From: Talpa occidentalis
Taxonomy: Eukaryota; Chordata; Mammalia; Eulipotyphla; Talpidae
Length of the DNA: 64,000 bases
Assembly: GCF_014898055.3 (NCBI RefSeq)
Contig: NW_023604295.1
Span: forward strand, 96,983,591-97,047,590
Reading direction: 5' to 3'
Positions 22,801 to 35,352 of the stretch are shown piece after piece; within the stretch, counting starts at the first letter, position 1, and the number at the start of each line of letters is the position of its first letter. A program made the position numbers and the translations under genes. The notes under the pieces are model-generated. The model ran no database searches. It had not been told where the DNA came from and was given only the letters and a program-made list of their open reading frames with translations.

Positions 22801-23753
22801 CTGATAAAACTGTTCTGAGAGGGGCTCTAGGATGAGGTCCAAGTCCAGCATGGCTCTCAAATGGTCTGTTGTATTTGTAAGTGCAAACTGTTTTGAACTG
22901 TAGTGGGCTCTCTCTCTCTCTCTCTGTTTCTCTCTGCTTTTTTCATTGGTGATAGTTTCTTTGATTTCAAATGTTTCGGGCTTTACATACAGTTGTTTTA
23001 GTATCGATAGACTGACACAATAGTATATAATAACCTAAAGTTGCATTTATATGAGTATGTCATTCTATAATTATGAGGGCTTTTAGAAGACAGCAGTACA
23101 TGCAGGCCAACGTTTGGGGGTCCTGGCAAGGCAAAGGACTTAAAGACTCCTCAAAGTCACCCCAGACTCATGGTTTGGGGTCCTGGACATTGAGATCTGC
23201 TAACTTTTCCTTCAGTCAGTTTGGAGAATAACTAAATGCTTGGATATTTTGTTCACTTGCTTTTACTGCTGCAAATGCTAGAGAAGTGCAGAAGAGAATG
23301 CCGGAAAGGCATGCAGCAGTCACAGGCAGGGAGGCTTCTAGGAGATGATCTATTTCCTCTTTCCTTCCCTACTTTCCTCCCTTCCCTTCCTCCCCCTTTT
23401 TTCTTTTTCTTATTTAATTTTATAACTTCTCTGTGCCAATTACTGTGTTAATGATGAGGACTCAGTGGCAAACACAACAGATATGATTTCTGTCCTCATG
23501 AAGTTTGCATCTGTATGGGAGGCATGTAAGCAAATTATCATAGAAACAACTATGTATTTTAAATTGTGACAAATGCTTTTCATGGAAGTGTCACAATTAC
23601 AAAAGGAGTCCTGCAGTCTAGGGGGCCAGGGAAGGCTGCTGGAAATGGGGCTGAGTTCCTCCTCTGACTCCCAGTTGTAGGGAAGACCACCTTCATGGAA
23701 GGTGGGCACAAGCCCCTTGGTCTCTCCAGGAGGAAATGTGCTCTGTTGTAGAA
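22801..23753. other. Unassigned; TC-rich tracts
   Basis: A TC run is at about 22908-22935 and a pyrimidine tract at 23347-23415. No exon or repeat family recognised. Confidence 0.4.
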
Positions 23754-23767
23754 AGAGTACACAGTCT

Positions 23768-24077
23768 GGGGCCTCCCTGGTGGCACAAGGGTTTAAGACA
23801 CAGTACTATGAAGCTATCAGCAGCCACTCAGCACGAGTTCAATCCCCGGCCAGCCAGGGAGCTACCCACATGGCAGCAGACCTCGCCTGTCTCACCCGCT
23901 GCTCCCCTCAGCTGTGAATTTCAGTCAATCCACCTGTTCTGTTCCCCACTCTGTCTGTGGTGAATCCTCTCACCTCCCTCCCCTACACCTCTGGCCTGTA
24001 CCCCAGTTCTTGTATGCATAAACAAACAAACAAACAAACAAACAAACAAATAAATAAATCTTTAAAAAAAAAAAAAA
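23768..24077 (+). mobile_element. SINE subfamily B with expanded AAAC tail
   Basis: Standard B head and body, then ttcttgtatgcataaacaaa followed by an expanded (AAAC)n stretch at about 24019-24049, aataaataaatct and poly(A). Flanks agagtacacagtct (23754-23767) and agaatacacattct (24078-24091) are an imperfect 14-bp duplication. Confidence 0.93.
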
Positions 24078-24094
24078 AGAATACACATTCTAAG

Positions 24095-24260
24095 AGTGAC
24101 CAGTCAAGAAGCTGATGGCTTAAGAAAAGTCACTTGAATGCTCTGAGCTCAGGTGGCCTGTCTGAGACATGGGCTTAATGATTGCTCTTTGCAGACCACT
24201 GCAGTGATTAAGAATTAAAGCACCCAGAGCAAATCCTAACACAGAGAGGCTCAATAATGC
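24095..24260 (+). mobile_element. Possible MIR fragment
   Basis: Weak MIR-like order (agaaaagtcacttgaatgct, ctgagacatgggcttaatga, agtgattaagaattaaagca). Diverged. Confidence 0.4.
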
Positions 24261-25690
24261 CTGTTCCTCTGAGCCTCTTCTTCCCCTTCTGTTGTATTAA
24301 GACCTTGTAATGTCATCTGATCTTTGAGGTGATAGGACAGGAGCTTTGCCAAGCATTTTTTTGCAACTCCCCCACCCCATCCCACAGAACCCAGCTTAAT
24401 GCCTGTTATAAAGCAGGTATACGCAGTAGAAGCTGCTCATAAAATATTTGACTGAAGAAGCGAACTTGTCATACTGCCCTTAGGCTTCATGACTAATGCT
24501 CCAGTTAAAAGAACAGCACGACTGAGATTCCAAATAAACCCTGTAATACATGTAAATGATTCTCCACCGCCCTAAATAATAACACAGATTTAATTAAAAA
24601 CCCTCTAAATGTATCCTTTCAAAGACTCGCCCAACCCTCTGTTCCTTTATCAGACTCTCAATTTGCTGACTGGAGTGTGATTTTTGCTGAAACCTCTAAA
24701 TGGCAAATCACATTTTCATCCCACAGTGTCAGAGATAAAGCCATATAAGAGAATGGAATAATTAAAGGCCAAAGAGGTAAACCCAGCCAGGAGTGCAATG
24801 GGAAAACACGAGTGAGCCAATGATGTTCACAGACCTCCTTTTTTTCTTTTGCTGATTAAACTAAAGGTCTTCCCTGTAAATTAGAATGATGTTCTCCTGA
24901 AATATTAATCTATGTCTTAAGTAAAAAAAAAAAAAAAATGAGTCCATGGCTGGTTATAACAGTTCAATTGCTTATGACTGTCCTTGGCAGAGATGAGTAG
25001 GGTTTGTCAACTCTGGAATATTCCTTATATGATAGGAGGCCCCTGACTAGCAGGAGCAGTGTACCTACAGACTCCTGAGCTCTTTTCACCTTTGTTAATT
25101 TTTCATCCATCTGTGCACTGTCACCCACCTACCCATCCAATCCACCTATACATCCAGCCATCTACTCACTCATCCACCGAACCATCCACACACCCCTCCA
25201 TCCATTCACTCACTCACTAATCCATCTACCACACATTCACTCACCCCTCCATCATCCATTCATCTATATATCCATCCATTCACCTATCTACCTATCCAGC
25301 ATATACATACTGAACCCCTCTTCCCAGCCAGGATGACTCTAGTCCTGAGGACACAGCAGGAAATAAGGCAGATGAGGTGCCTGTTGCCCTGGCAAGAGAA
25401 TACATAATTACATAGACAAATATTTGCAGAATGTAAACCAGAGTTGTTCCTATTAATATTCACTCAGCCAAATTTCCTTGGACAAAGTGCAAAAGCTGTG
25501 GTTTCCTATTGTGGAGGTAAGTAATTATGTTTTCCTGAGGGAGTAAGGATCATCTGATTTAGCCCTGTACTCCTAGTGCCTAGCATGAAACATAGGAAAC
25601 TCTGGGGCTACCTGAAAACAGGTACAACATTTTATCTGCTGCTGCATAGGATACTCCAGCACAGTTTTAATTCATTCAAGTAGTATTTAG
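24261..25690. other. Unassigned; possible conserved element and CATC-rich repeat
   Basis: 24480-24840 is AT-rich, repeat-free and looks like candidate conserved intronic DNA (ggcaaatcacattttcatcc, gaataattaaaggccaaaga). 25105-25310 is an imperfect (CCAT)n-type simple repeat. Confidence 0.35.
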
Positions 25691-26088
25691 GGAGACCCAT
25701 TCATTTCCCAAATACTGGAAATTTCCTTTAATGATATACATATGTGTTTCTGCTGGGTAGAAAGAAGAAATGTAATTTCCGGGTCCACCTTAAGGGATAT
25801 TGCCAAATAGTTTCCAAAGTGGTTGTACCAATTTATATAAACACAAGAATAACAAGAGTTCTAGTTTTTCTACATTCCTACCAAATTTGGGCGCTATCCC
25901 TTTTCTTTCTGTCTTCTTTTGATTTTGTTTGTTTTGCTTTATTTTGTCATTCCGGTGGTTGTTCAGTATAGTTCATTATGGATTTAATTTACATTGCCCT
26001 GATATCTAATAATTTGAGCACCTTTTCATATATTTACTAACCATTTGGATAACCTCTGTAATGTACATTTTTGGGTCTTTTGGACACG
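25690..26088 (-). mobile_element. Old L1 fragment, antisense
   Basis: The phrases ctgctgggtagaaagaag, tgccaaatagtttccaaagt, ggttgtaccaatttatataa, tttgagcaccttttcata and atgtacatttttgggtc are the reverse complement of an old L1 3' region. Confidence 0.75.
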
Positions 26089-26091
26089 CAG

Positions 26092-26190
26092 GCTTTTGTC
26101 TGCTTTATTCACTGTGTATTCTTAGTAGTCAGAGTAATGACTATCATGTTGCCGGTACCTAAAGGAAGTATTTGTTAAATAAATGTACAA
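26092..26190 (+). mobile_element. L2 3' end fragment
   Basis: tgctttattcactgtgtatt, ccggtacctaaaggaagtat and ttgttaaataaatgtac match the L2 end pattern. Confidence 0.5.
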
Positions 26191-27789
26191 ATTCACATAC
26201 CTCTCTTATTATCATGCATTAATATTTTTCTTTAAATCAAGTCACTTTAACTTAAGTAAGTTGACTTTAACAAGATAATTTTCATATCATTTTGTAGCTC
26301 TGAACTCATGATCGTAATGGGCAAGTTATACTTTCTTTCACACATTAGCATAAATGTCAACTATTCATTTTTTTTAAAAGCCTAGCCATGTATTGCTAAT
26401 ATCTCCACCTTAATGCCATTGGCAATATCTTGCAAATTAAGTGAGTCAGTTCTGGTGAAACACGGGAATGTTCACCATATGTTGACTCTGTCCACCTGCC
26501 TGCCTACCAGTGCTATGAAAATCACAGGGATGGAGCCGGGCAAGGGTGAAATAAGCGTTCAGGAAATGTGTCTGTGATGTGTGTTGGTGATGTCTTCAGC
26601 AAGATCATGGGGTGAAGTGGCAGCAGAGAGAAGGCAGCGGGTACTACACCAGCAAGACACAGGGAGTCCCAGAAAGACAAATTAACATGGACTCTGGTTG
26701 TGATGTAAAGTATGTTTTTCAGGATTTGAAGTGACCAATTATGCTTTGCTCCACAGATAAAAAGCTTTCAATGTATTAGGGACAAATGGCTGGCAGGGGG
26801 TTAAGACTGTACTAAAATCTTATTAAGTGAACAGGCGTTAAATGTCCTGCCTCTCTCTCTAGATAAGCTGTAGTTATATGAAATGCAGAAATGGAGCAGC
26901 CTCGAGTAATAAAGGATAATGAGGAAGCCTCCCTGGCTTCTTTAATCTGCCATTAACACTGGTGGTCCTGGACCACGCGTGAGCCTGCCTCAGATAACAG
27001 TGCCAGTGGGGAGGACTGTGGGACCTCTGGGAGGTGAGGGGTCTGTCCCAGGGTGACTAAAATGATGATGGTGTCACTGTTCGGCCACCATGCTGCTTGG
27101 TGAACAGACTGGGAAAATGGGAGACATGGAATCCTGTTCTTGAAAGTCAAGGACCTGTATAGGACATAGCCCTAAGAGATGTGTCACCTTCTGAATCAGT
27201 CTGGGGTAATTCAGGCTGTGTATTCCTAGACACTATTGCTAGTTTTTCCCATTAAGAACTAATCTGCTACCTTCTCACATCTTTTTCAATCTACAGATTC
27301 CTCCACCACTGCTTTCTTTTGCTTACAGTTTATCTGTTGATCAAATTTCCCAGTTGGGATGTTGTCCACCACATACTCAGATGCAATTTGAAACACTGCT
27401 GTGTCCTAGCCTTTCCTATAGACTGGCGAAGGAATCCAGGCTCATCTTGCCCATTTTCTGTCCCAAAGCTGGAGCCAGCAACCCTGGTTTCTTTCAGTGT
27501 GAATGATTCCTTAAAGCCACAACCAGGATAATGAGAGCAGAGACTTAGAGTTTTTTTTCACGACTGTCTGCCCTGCTTCCTTCAGATCAGTGCCTCATGG
27601 GGAGTAGCTAAAAAAGAAAGCACTTGTTAAATGAATTCAGCAGCAGGAGCATGCTTATTCCCATCTACAGTTTATCTCTATGTCTCTGTCTGTGCTCCTG
27701 TTGGTCCATCCATTCACCTATGTAACTACTTACAAGTGTTGTATGATGGCGCTGGACCAACAAAACACTTTCATTGGGCAAATGTTCTA
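26191..27789. other. Unassigned intronic sequence
   Basis: No exon, RNA or repeat family recognised. Confidence 0.35.
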
Positions 27790-27990
27790 CACCCACTACT
27801 TCATTCACCTTTACATTAATGAAACCATTTATCCTCATAACCACACTGAGGAGTTTACAGTTATCACTTCAGAGAGGAGGAAACTGAGGCTCTGAGTGGT
27901 AAAGTAATTCACCAAGATCACACAATGAATATGGGGCACAGCTGAGTTGCAAACTGGAGTCTCAGGTTTGGGAATCCCCAAAGTCTGCAT
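27790..27990 (-). mobile_element. L2 or MIR fragment
   Basis: The phrases atcctcataaccacactgag, gaggaggaaactgaggctct, ggtaaagtaattcaccaaga and cagctgagttgcaaactgg are typical of this old repeat class. Confidence 0.6.
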
Positions 27991-29089
27991 GCTTTTCATG
28001 CTTCTTGATGAAAATTTGCCCCTGATATGTTTGCTCATTTAAAAATTGAATCTTGATTGAGAGTTGCTGATAAAGAGTGAGTGAATGAATACCTGACTTA
28101 ATGGGGCAGAACATAGGCACAGCCTGGCTCTGTGCCCTGTCTCACTAAAAATGTTTTTCTCCTTCTCCTTTTGGTTTCCAATGTGACATATTTTTGCTAG
28201 TTATGACAGAGGGGTATTTTTAGCATTCTGGAATAAACCTAGATATATTTTTGCTCTTGGTTTGTGAGGCTCATCTTATTCATATGTTTACAGATAACAA
28301 AAATAAGTGGGTGATATCAGATAATTCTTTAATTCAAGCCTTAATTCACATTTATACAGCAATTATGGGCTTTTTATTGTGCTTATACAACAGCTATGAG
28401 TCTTCTCTCTTTGCTTTGTGCCCACATAGCTAAAGCCTCATTGTCCTAATATTTGTGATTATAATGAAATCTTTTGACAAGGCAATGTTTGATGGAATGG
28501 TATATGGCCCTTTAAAGAGAAGCAGATCATATTACAAAACTGATACCAAATTCTGAGTTTCCAGGGCAGTCTAAAGGAAGGACACAGGCTATTTGGTACT
28601 AATATTTCATGTAAAGTCAAAAGGCAGATATTAGATTTCTTAATGGGAGAGGAAAGACTCTCTTTTTCCTGAGCACATGGGAAGTTATCACCAAACCACC
28701 AAAGAGAAGACAGGCAGGTAGGTGCTCTGACTTTATCTTGGACATTAGAGACACCATAATGTTGAGAAGAATGGCAACTCATCGCCATATCAAGAGAAGC
28801 CAAACACTCCATGTACTTTCAGTTAGCTTAAACATTTATAAGGAAATTGACTGGAGAGCTTCCATGTGGGCTGTTCTAGAAAGTGGTTTGGCTTTTGATG
28901 GCAAAATGGGCAGAGACCTAGAGACCTAGAGGTGAGAGATAAAGATGCAAGGTAAGGTCAAATCAGTATAGTAGAATCTTGGTACAAGTAAAGGATACTT
29001 TCTGAGATCTTTTGAACATTCCAATTCATGAATACTATATTCTCCTTCAGCTCTAAATTTTAGCTAAAATGATTACTTTTGCAGATCTT
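27991..29089. other. Unassigned intronic sequence
   Basis: AT-rich, no recognisable features. Confidence 0.35.
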
Positions 29090-29101
29090 TTCACTCTACT
29101 T

Positions 29102-29370
29102 TTTTTTTTTTTTTAAGATTTATTTATTTATACAAGCACTGAGTATAGTCAGAAGCACAGGAGGGTGAGAGAATTCACCAGAGCCAGAGCGGGGAACAGA
29201 GCAGGCAGACTGACGAAATACACTGCTGAGGGGAGCAGCGGGTGTGGCAGGAGAGGTCTGCGCACCATGTGGGACCCTCTCTGGCAGCCGGGGATTGAAC
29301 CGGCCCTGCAGAGGCTGCGGGCAGCTTTGCAGCCCAGCACTCAACCACTGCACCACCAGGGGAGGCCTGT
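29102..29370 (-). mobile_element. SINE subfamily A, antisense
   Basis: T-run, aagatttatttatttataca, agcactgagtatagtcagaa, body, gggattgaaccggccctgca, ggggaggcc. A perfect 12-bp duplication ttcactctactt lies at 29090-29101 and 29374-29385. Confidence 0.93.
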
Positions 29371-29385
29371 CTCTTCACTCTACTT

Positions 29386-30740
29386 ACGTCAATCACTAGC
29401 ATAAACAATTTGAACAAACAGTGATTTTTCTGTTTAAAAAGGGAAAGATATTTACTACCTAGGATGTACGCCACTGGTCACACAGATCTCTAACCCCTAA
29501 AAATCTTAGGTACAGAGTTTTAAAGTGTATCCAAGATTATTGCAATCAGGTATGGTAAGACACAGAAATGACTGTCCCTAGAACAGCAGGCATGACACAT
29601 CTCACAGGGCCACTTGGGGAAGCCTGTATGTTGGTCAGGATGCAGAGGGCGTAAGAGGAACTGAGGGTGGAGGCTTGCTTGTAGTTTTTGTAGAAGGAGT
29701 GGGCAACGCAAGGTAAACATCCAAATGGATTTAGTACTGCGTGGTTTGAACAATTTCAGCTGGCTCTGGGTTTTGAGGGTGGCCCCTAGTTGTCCAGTAC
29801 TTAGGGCAGGTAGTGTTCTGGCCTTCAGGGGGCCCAGCCAAAGGAGGGGATGGACTCAGAATTGGTTGGTTGGCATATATCAAAGATATGCTGGCAGACA
29901 AGTCATTGATTATCTCTATGATTGAGCTAACTTTGGGAAGGGCAGTCCTTCTCTGGGTCCACAAGGCCCCAAGATTTCATCATGTAAGAAAAAATAACCC
30001 ATGATCGAGTCACACATAGGCAAAGTCGATGCCTCTTCTTGCAGCCCTGAGAGCAGCACATTTCACCTTGCTTTCTATTCTCACATTCCCAGGTTACTTT
30101 CTGGAGCCTGAAATTTCCACCTGTTGTTTCTCTTGCTTACTTTATGAATTTCACAAGTCAGAACTTGCTTTCTGGGCTTTGTTTGATGGCAGGCCAATAA
30201 CCTTATAATTTGGATTATTGTGCTCAATTCCAATTCTGGGTTGGGAGGTGAGGTTGGACCTTCCTTCATCATTCATGCCACCTCTAGAGAACTCTCCTTA
30301 AGCATTGCCTAGAAATGCCAAGTTCAATTTCTCTCTTCCTAGTTGTGGCCCATGAGCATTGTTCTTTGTCACTGTCACCACCTTTGCCTACCTTATGTCT
30401 GCTTAAAGGAAACTTTAATACCTTGGGCTTGTATTTGCCCCCCTCCCCCCCACCATGGCCAACATCCTTTTAACCTCAAAGTGTCTACCCTAAAGTGGGC
30501 CTTTCTGCATCTGCATCTTTGTTTGTCACAGTACGCTTAGAGCTGACAGTATAACATTTCACATAAGATGTGACAACCAGTCAACTACAGGTCCACTTAG
30601 CACCTTCATCTTTTGTTCTTACGTATTTATGTGTTTTATATGGTTATGTCTTTTACATCTATACAAATTGTGGTTATGTGTTTTATATGTGGTTATATAC
30701 AAATTATATGCTAACAATACACTGTTATAGTTGTTGCATT
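29386..30740. other. Unassigned intronic sequence
   Basis: No exon or repeat family recognised. Confidence 0.35.
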
Positions 30741-30756
30741 AAAAGTCAGTCATTTA

Positions 30757-31033
30757 GGGGCCTCCCCGGTGGCGCAGTGGTTGAGTGCTGGGTTGCGAAG
30801 CTGCCCGCAGCCTCTGCAGCGCTGGTTCAATCCCCGGCTGCTCCCCGGCCACCGGAGGAGGGTCCCACACGGCGCGCAGACCTCTCCTGCCGCCCGCTGC
30901 TCCCCTCAGCAGTGTACTTCGGTCCTTCTGCCTGCTCTGCTCCCTGCTCTGACTCTGGTGAATTCTCTCACCCTCCCGCGCTTCTGACTGTACCCAGTGC
31001 TTGTATAAATAAATAAAAATAAATCTTTAAAAA
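30757..31033 (+). mobile_element. SINE subfamily A, one extra CTGCTCCCCGG unit
   Basis: Head ggggcctccccggtggcgca, B box ggttcaatcccc, then an added ctgctccccgg before the usual ccaccgg. Ends in gtgcttgtataaataaataa plus poly(A). Perfect 16-bp duplication aaaagtcagtcattta at 30741-30756 and 31034-31049, so a young insertion. Confidence 0.95.
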
Positions 31034-31049
31034 AAAAGTCAGTCATTTA

Positions 31050-32673
31050 TAGAAATTTCTAGTGCCCTTCTTTCCCTCTTTTTACCATCATAGGATTTCC
31101 TATATCTTACAGGATTTCCTCTCCTTTAAGATTTCATATCTTTAAGTTTTCATATTATTCCATTACCTTTTAGTTTCTATCAATTTCAGTAAAATATTAG
31201 TGGCTATTCATACTGTTGTTCTCCTATATGCAAATTTCCTTTTCCTTTTCTCTTCATGTTTTCAAGATTTTCTTTTTCTTTTTGGTTTTTGACAGGTTGA
31301 GGATGCTGTGACTGTGCTTTTCTTTGCATTGATCCATTTTTGAAGCTTAGTGGTTTGAATTTTTTTATTAATTAACTTATTTATTTGCTTACATTGTTAA
31401 TTTTTGGACAATATTTGATTTCTCTCCTCAGGTGTAGTCCCCATAGTTCTCCCACCACTACAGCACCCATGATCCATCACCACAGTCCTTGTGTTCTTCC
31501 CTCCCCTGTTTTGACACCCCCTCTTCCCCCTGCATGCCTCAGATCTACGGTCAGCTTGAAAGCTTTGTCTTTTTCCTAATGTTTTGTTTGGTTTCTCTAT
31601 ATGTTTTACATTAAATTTGGAAAAAAGATTCAGTCATTTCTTCCATTAGTTCTTTTATGTTCCATTTACTCATTCTTGTCCTTTGCTCCTTTTGAGGCTC
31701 TTCTCCTCTTCCCCAACACCCCTACCCCAATTCCAGAAACATTTTTCTCCTTTCTGGCCCTTTGTTATTCACACTGGAAATTTTATTTTGATCTCTCTTA
31801 TGTCTCACTGACACTTCTTCCACCCCTAGTCTGCTGCCAAGTCCATTCTTTCATGTCAGTTATTGTATTTCCCACTCTAGATCCTACATTTATGCGGTTT
31901 CCATTCCCCACCCCTTAATTTCCCTATCTGTTCACTCATTATGAACAGCTTTACTTTTAATGTTTTAATCATATTTAAAATAAATTAAAAATTACATTCT
32001 GCTCATTCCAATGTGTGTGTCATATCAGATCTGTTTCTCTCAAATGATTTTACTCTGAGCTTTAGACACATTTTCCTGCTTCCTCACATGTCTAATAATT
32101 TATATTTCATATGGGGAACTACGATTTATAATTGCAGAAATTCTGGATTCTCTTATTTTTCTTTGAGATGGCTGATTTTAATAAAAATACTGGGTCATTA
32201 CCTTAATCATGCAGATATTGATTTATAGAATGAGCATATGTTTGTTTAGGTCTTCCCTTAATCCTAGGTCTGTCCTTTATTTCTGGCATATAATATTTAG
32301 TCTTAAAATATGTCTCTTCTGGCATTTCATTGGAAAATTCTTGGTGTTTGCCTAGCCCTTCTAACTTGGAAGGATGCTAAAAGCTGTCTCATTTGCAGTA
32401 GGCAGCAGCTAAAAGACTCTGCTCAATTTTTTCTTTCCTGTCATTCCTTTTCACTAGTCTCTCTCTGTGTATTCACAGCTCAAAGACCAAGGGCCCGAGG
32501 GAAGTTCATATTTAGATTGTGGGCTCTCTTCCTGTATCTTCCTCCTTTCTGGTAAAACCCCCCTAATTTCCCAGTCTTTCTGGCACTTTAGGACTTCATC
32601 CTGCAGTACCGCAAGCTCAAGAACTATGGCTTCCTTTCTCTCCTTTCCTTCATTCCTTCCATTCTTTGTTTTT
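31050..32673. other. Unassigned, T-rich; possible antisense L1 3' UTR near 31360-31500
   Basis: The order ttggacaatatttgatttct, gtagtccccatagttctccc, accactacagcacccatga faintly resembles an L1 3' UTR in reverse. I cannot support it further. The rest is unassigned. Confidence 0.3.
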
Positions 32674-32683
32674 TCATTACTTC

Positions 32684-32952
32684 TTTTTTTTTTTAAAGAT
32701 TTATTTATTTATACAAGCACTGGGTACAGTCAGAAGCGAGAAGGAGGGTGAGAGAATTCACCAGAGCCAGAGCGGGGAACAGAACAGGCAGACTGACGAA
32801 GTACACTGCTGAGCGGAGCAGCAGACGCAGCAGGAGAGGTCTGTCGTGCCATTTGGGGCCCTCGCTGGTGGCTGGGGATCGAACTGGCACTGCAGAGGCT
32901 GCAGACAGCTTCTCAGCCCAGCGCACAACCGCTGCGCCACCAGGGAAGGCCC
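32684..32952 (-). mobile_element. SINE subfamily A, antisense
   Basis: T-run, aaagatttatttatttatac, aagcactgggtacagtcaga, body, gggatcgaactggcactgca, ccaccagggaaggccc. Short duplication tcattactt at 32674-32682 and 32953-32961. Confidence 0.92.
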
Positions 32953-32964
32953 TCATTACTTATT

Positions 32965-33378
32965 CTTAATAACTTAATTAAAGTATGATATATATCATAA
33001 AATTCACTCTTTGTTAATATAAAATTCAAAAAAATTTAGTAAACTTACAAAGTTGTGCAACAGTCATCACAATTCAGTTTTAGAACACTTTCATCACCCA
33101 AATAAGTCCATTTGCAGTGGCTTTCTGCTCTGACCTCAAGCCATAGGCAATCGCTGATCTGCTTTTCTGTCTACAAAATTGCTTTTATGGGCATTTAATG
33201 TAAATGAAGTTATGCAATATGAAATTTTTGTTGTCTACTTTCTTTCAGTTGGCATAATGTTTTTGAAATTCATCCATGATGTGTGAATCAATAGTTTGTT
33301 CCTTTTTATTGCTGAAGTAGCATTCCATGCATGTATATACAACAGTTTGTTTATTCACCTATTAAAGGACATCAGGGT
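32965..33378 (-). mobile_element. Old L1 fragment, antisense
   Basis: Reverse complement of an old L1 3' region: tgatatatatcataaaattc, gtgcaacagtcatcacaatt, catccatgatgtgtgaatc, gctgaagtagcattccatgc. It continues at 33655 (ctgggtggtttctttt), so the SINE at 33381-33652 interrupts it. Confidence 0.8.
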
Positions 33379-33380
33379 GT

Positions 33381-33652
33381 GTTTTTTTTTAAAGATTTGT
33401 TTACTTATGCATACAAGAGCTGAGGTACAAGCCAGAGGTATGGGGGGTGAGAGGATTCACCAGAGATAGAGTGGGGAACAGAACAGGCAGATTGACTGAA
33501 ATACTCTACTAAGGGGAGCAGCAGGCAAGACAGGAAAGGTCTGCTTCACCATGTGGGTAGATCCCTGGCCAGCTGGGGATGGAATTCGTGCGGCAGAAGC
33601 TGCTGATAGCTTCACAGTGCTGTGCTTAACCCCCTGTGCCACCAGGGGGGCC
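33381..33652 (-). mobile_element. SINE subfamily B, antisense, inside old L1
   Basis: T-run, aaagatttgtttacttatgc, atacaagagctgaggtacaa, body, gctgatagcttcacagtgct, gtgccaccaggggggccc. Flanked by gggtgtgttt/gggtggtttc, a weak duplication. The nesting dates it after the L1. Confidence 0.9.
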
Positions 33653-33680
33653 CTGGGTGGTTTCTTTTTTCAAGTTTTTT

Positions 33681-34903
33681 TTTTTTCAATGTTCCTCAGA
33701 TGATACCTACATAGCCACACTGGTGTTTGGAGTTCTATGGACCAGTGTTTGAGAATTACAGTGTAAATAAAGGTCAGATTATGAAATTCAGATAAGTCCA
33801 TGATGGATAGAAAGTACCCATGACAACATTCTTTTTTATTCTCGTAGCCATGCAGACGCAAACATAATGCTGTCTAGTCTGCCTATGCCTGGAAATTGTA
33901 TGGAAGCAAACTATCCCAGTGAGTTTCTGTTAAGTTTAAGCGATGGAGAAATACATCTTAGCAATTACTTAATCTTAGTATCAAATTCAGTATCTATAAA
34001 GTAGAGTTATAAAATTATTTCAAAAATAACTGTGCAGATTTTACTTAATGTATATAAGTCAATGTGTTTGGAAGATTGGCACAAAATAGTCCCTCAAAGA
34101 GTTCTAATTTCCCTTCTTTTCTTCTTATGTGATGTTATTGGCTAACTGCTTGCCATTTTTTCACCGAAGGCTCTAAGGCATTAACACAATCATGAGACTT
34201 GTCTTTTCATTCCCATTTCTATTGCCTCAAGAAAGTTACCATCTTCTCACTAACCAAGAGATACAGTAGCTGTTTCATAATGAGGCTTTGCTTCCTTCTA
34301 AAAATGCACTGATTGTCAAGGTGATGGAGGAGGTTCATTATTTAAAGGCATAATTAAAGGCTACTTCCTTTAGCTAAATTAATGAGCAGTAAGTGCAGCA
34401 ATATTTGCATGTTTAGACATTAAGGATGGAAACAGATGACTTTCAGGAGATTGGAAGGAAGCATGGAAGATAGGGAAAATTAATCTCACTGCTGGATATC
34501 CAGAGTTATTACTTTTCAAGACTTCCTCAAAGGAGTGGTCTTCCTTGGGAAGTCAGTTCCACTGTCTTATTTTTGGGATCAACAACCTGTTCATCACTGC
34601 GCCTCAACTGATCTTTACTTCAAAAGGTGCTAAAGCTCAATTTCTAATAAGCTAAGTTTGGAATCTATTTCTGAATGAATATCTATGCCCCGTCCTAAGT
34701 ACTTAAATATCAACACACTTAATTTGTTCCTGCTATCTTGCGTATGCATTCAGGTTGTAAATTCTTCCAAGTCAATAATGTCCTTACCCTCTTGGAGTAC
34801 GTGTGTTTTGAGACATTTTAACGTTCTTCCATTTATTAGATAAGAGATGTAAAAGCACCTTGCTCTGTTCCCATTCTTTATTCCTACACTGGGAGCGATG
34901 TCT
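33681..34903. other. Unassigned; possible conserved element 34320-34440
   Basis: Repeat-free stretch with ggcataattaaaggctactt, gctaaattaatgagcagtaa and atatttgcatgtttagac (an octamer-like ATTTGCAT). Conservation cannot be judged here. Confidence 0.3.
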
Positions 34904-34916
34904 AAAGTGTGAGATT

Positions 34917-35227
34917 GGGCCTCCCCAGTGGTGCAGCAGTTGAGCGCTGGGTTGTGAAGCTGCCCGCAGCCTCTGTAGCACTGGTTCGATCCCCGGCCAC
35001 CGGGTGAGGGTCCCACATGGCGCACAGACCTCTCCTGCCCCCACTGCTCCCCTCAGCAGTGTATTTCATCAGTCTGCCTGTTCTGTTCTCCTCTCTGGCT
35101 CTGGTGAATTCTCTCACCCTCCCGTGCTTCTGACTGTACCCAGTGCTTGTATAAATAAATAAATCTTAAAAAAAAAACAAACAAAAAAAACAAAAGAAAG
35201 ACTTGCCCATCAACTTAAAAAAAAAAA
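34917..35227 (+). mobile_element. SINE subfamily A with a short 3' transduction
   Basis: Normal A copy to aaataaatcttaaaaaaa, then an A-rich bridge with the unique piece gaaagacttgcccatcaac (from 35196) and a second poly(A) before the target duplication. The duplication aaagtgtgagat is perfect (34904-34915 and 35228-35239), so the unique piece entered together with the SINE. Confidence 0.92.
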
Positions 35228-35352
35228 AAAGTGTGAGATGTTTACTAGAATTAAAAAGAAAGTTCCTGGCACAAAGTAAGAACTTAAGTAGTGCTGGTTC
35301 CAATACTCCTCACTACACAGGGACTTCACTGTAATTGGTGTCTTTGTCTCAC

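Noticed and set aside
23347..23415. Polypyrimidine tract with a following exon
   Set aside because: No downstream AG with a conserved or plausible coding exon could be found.
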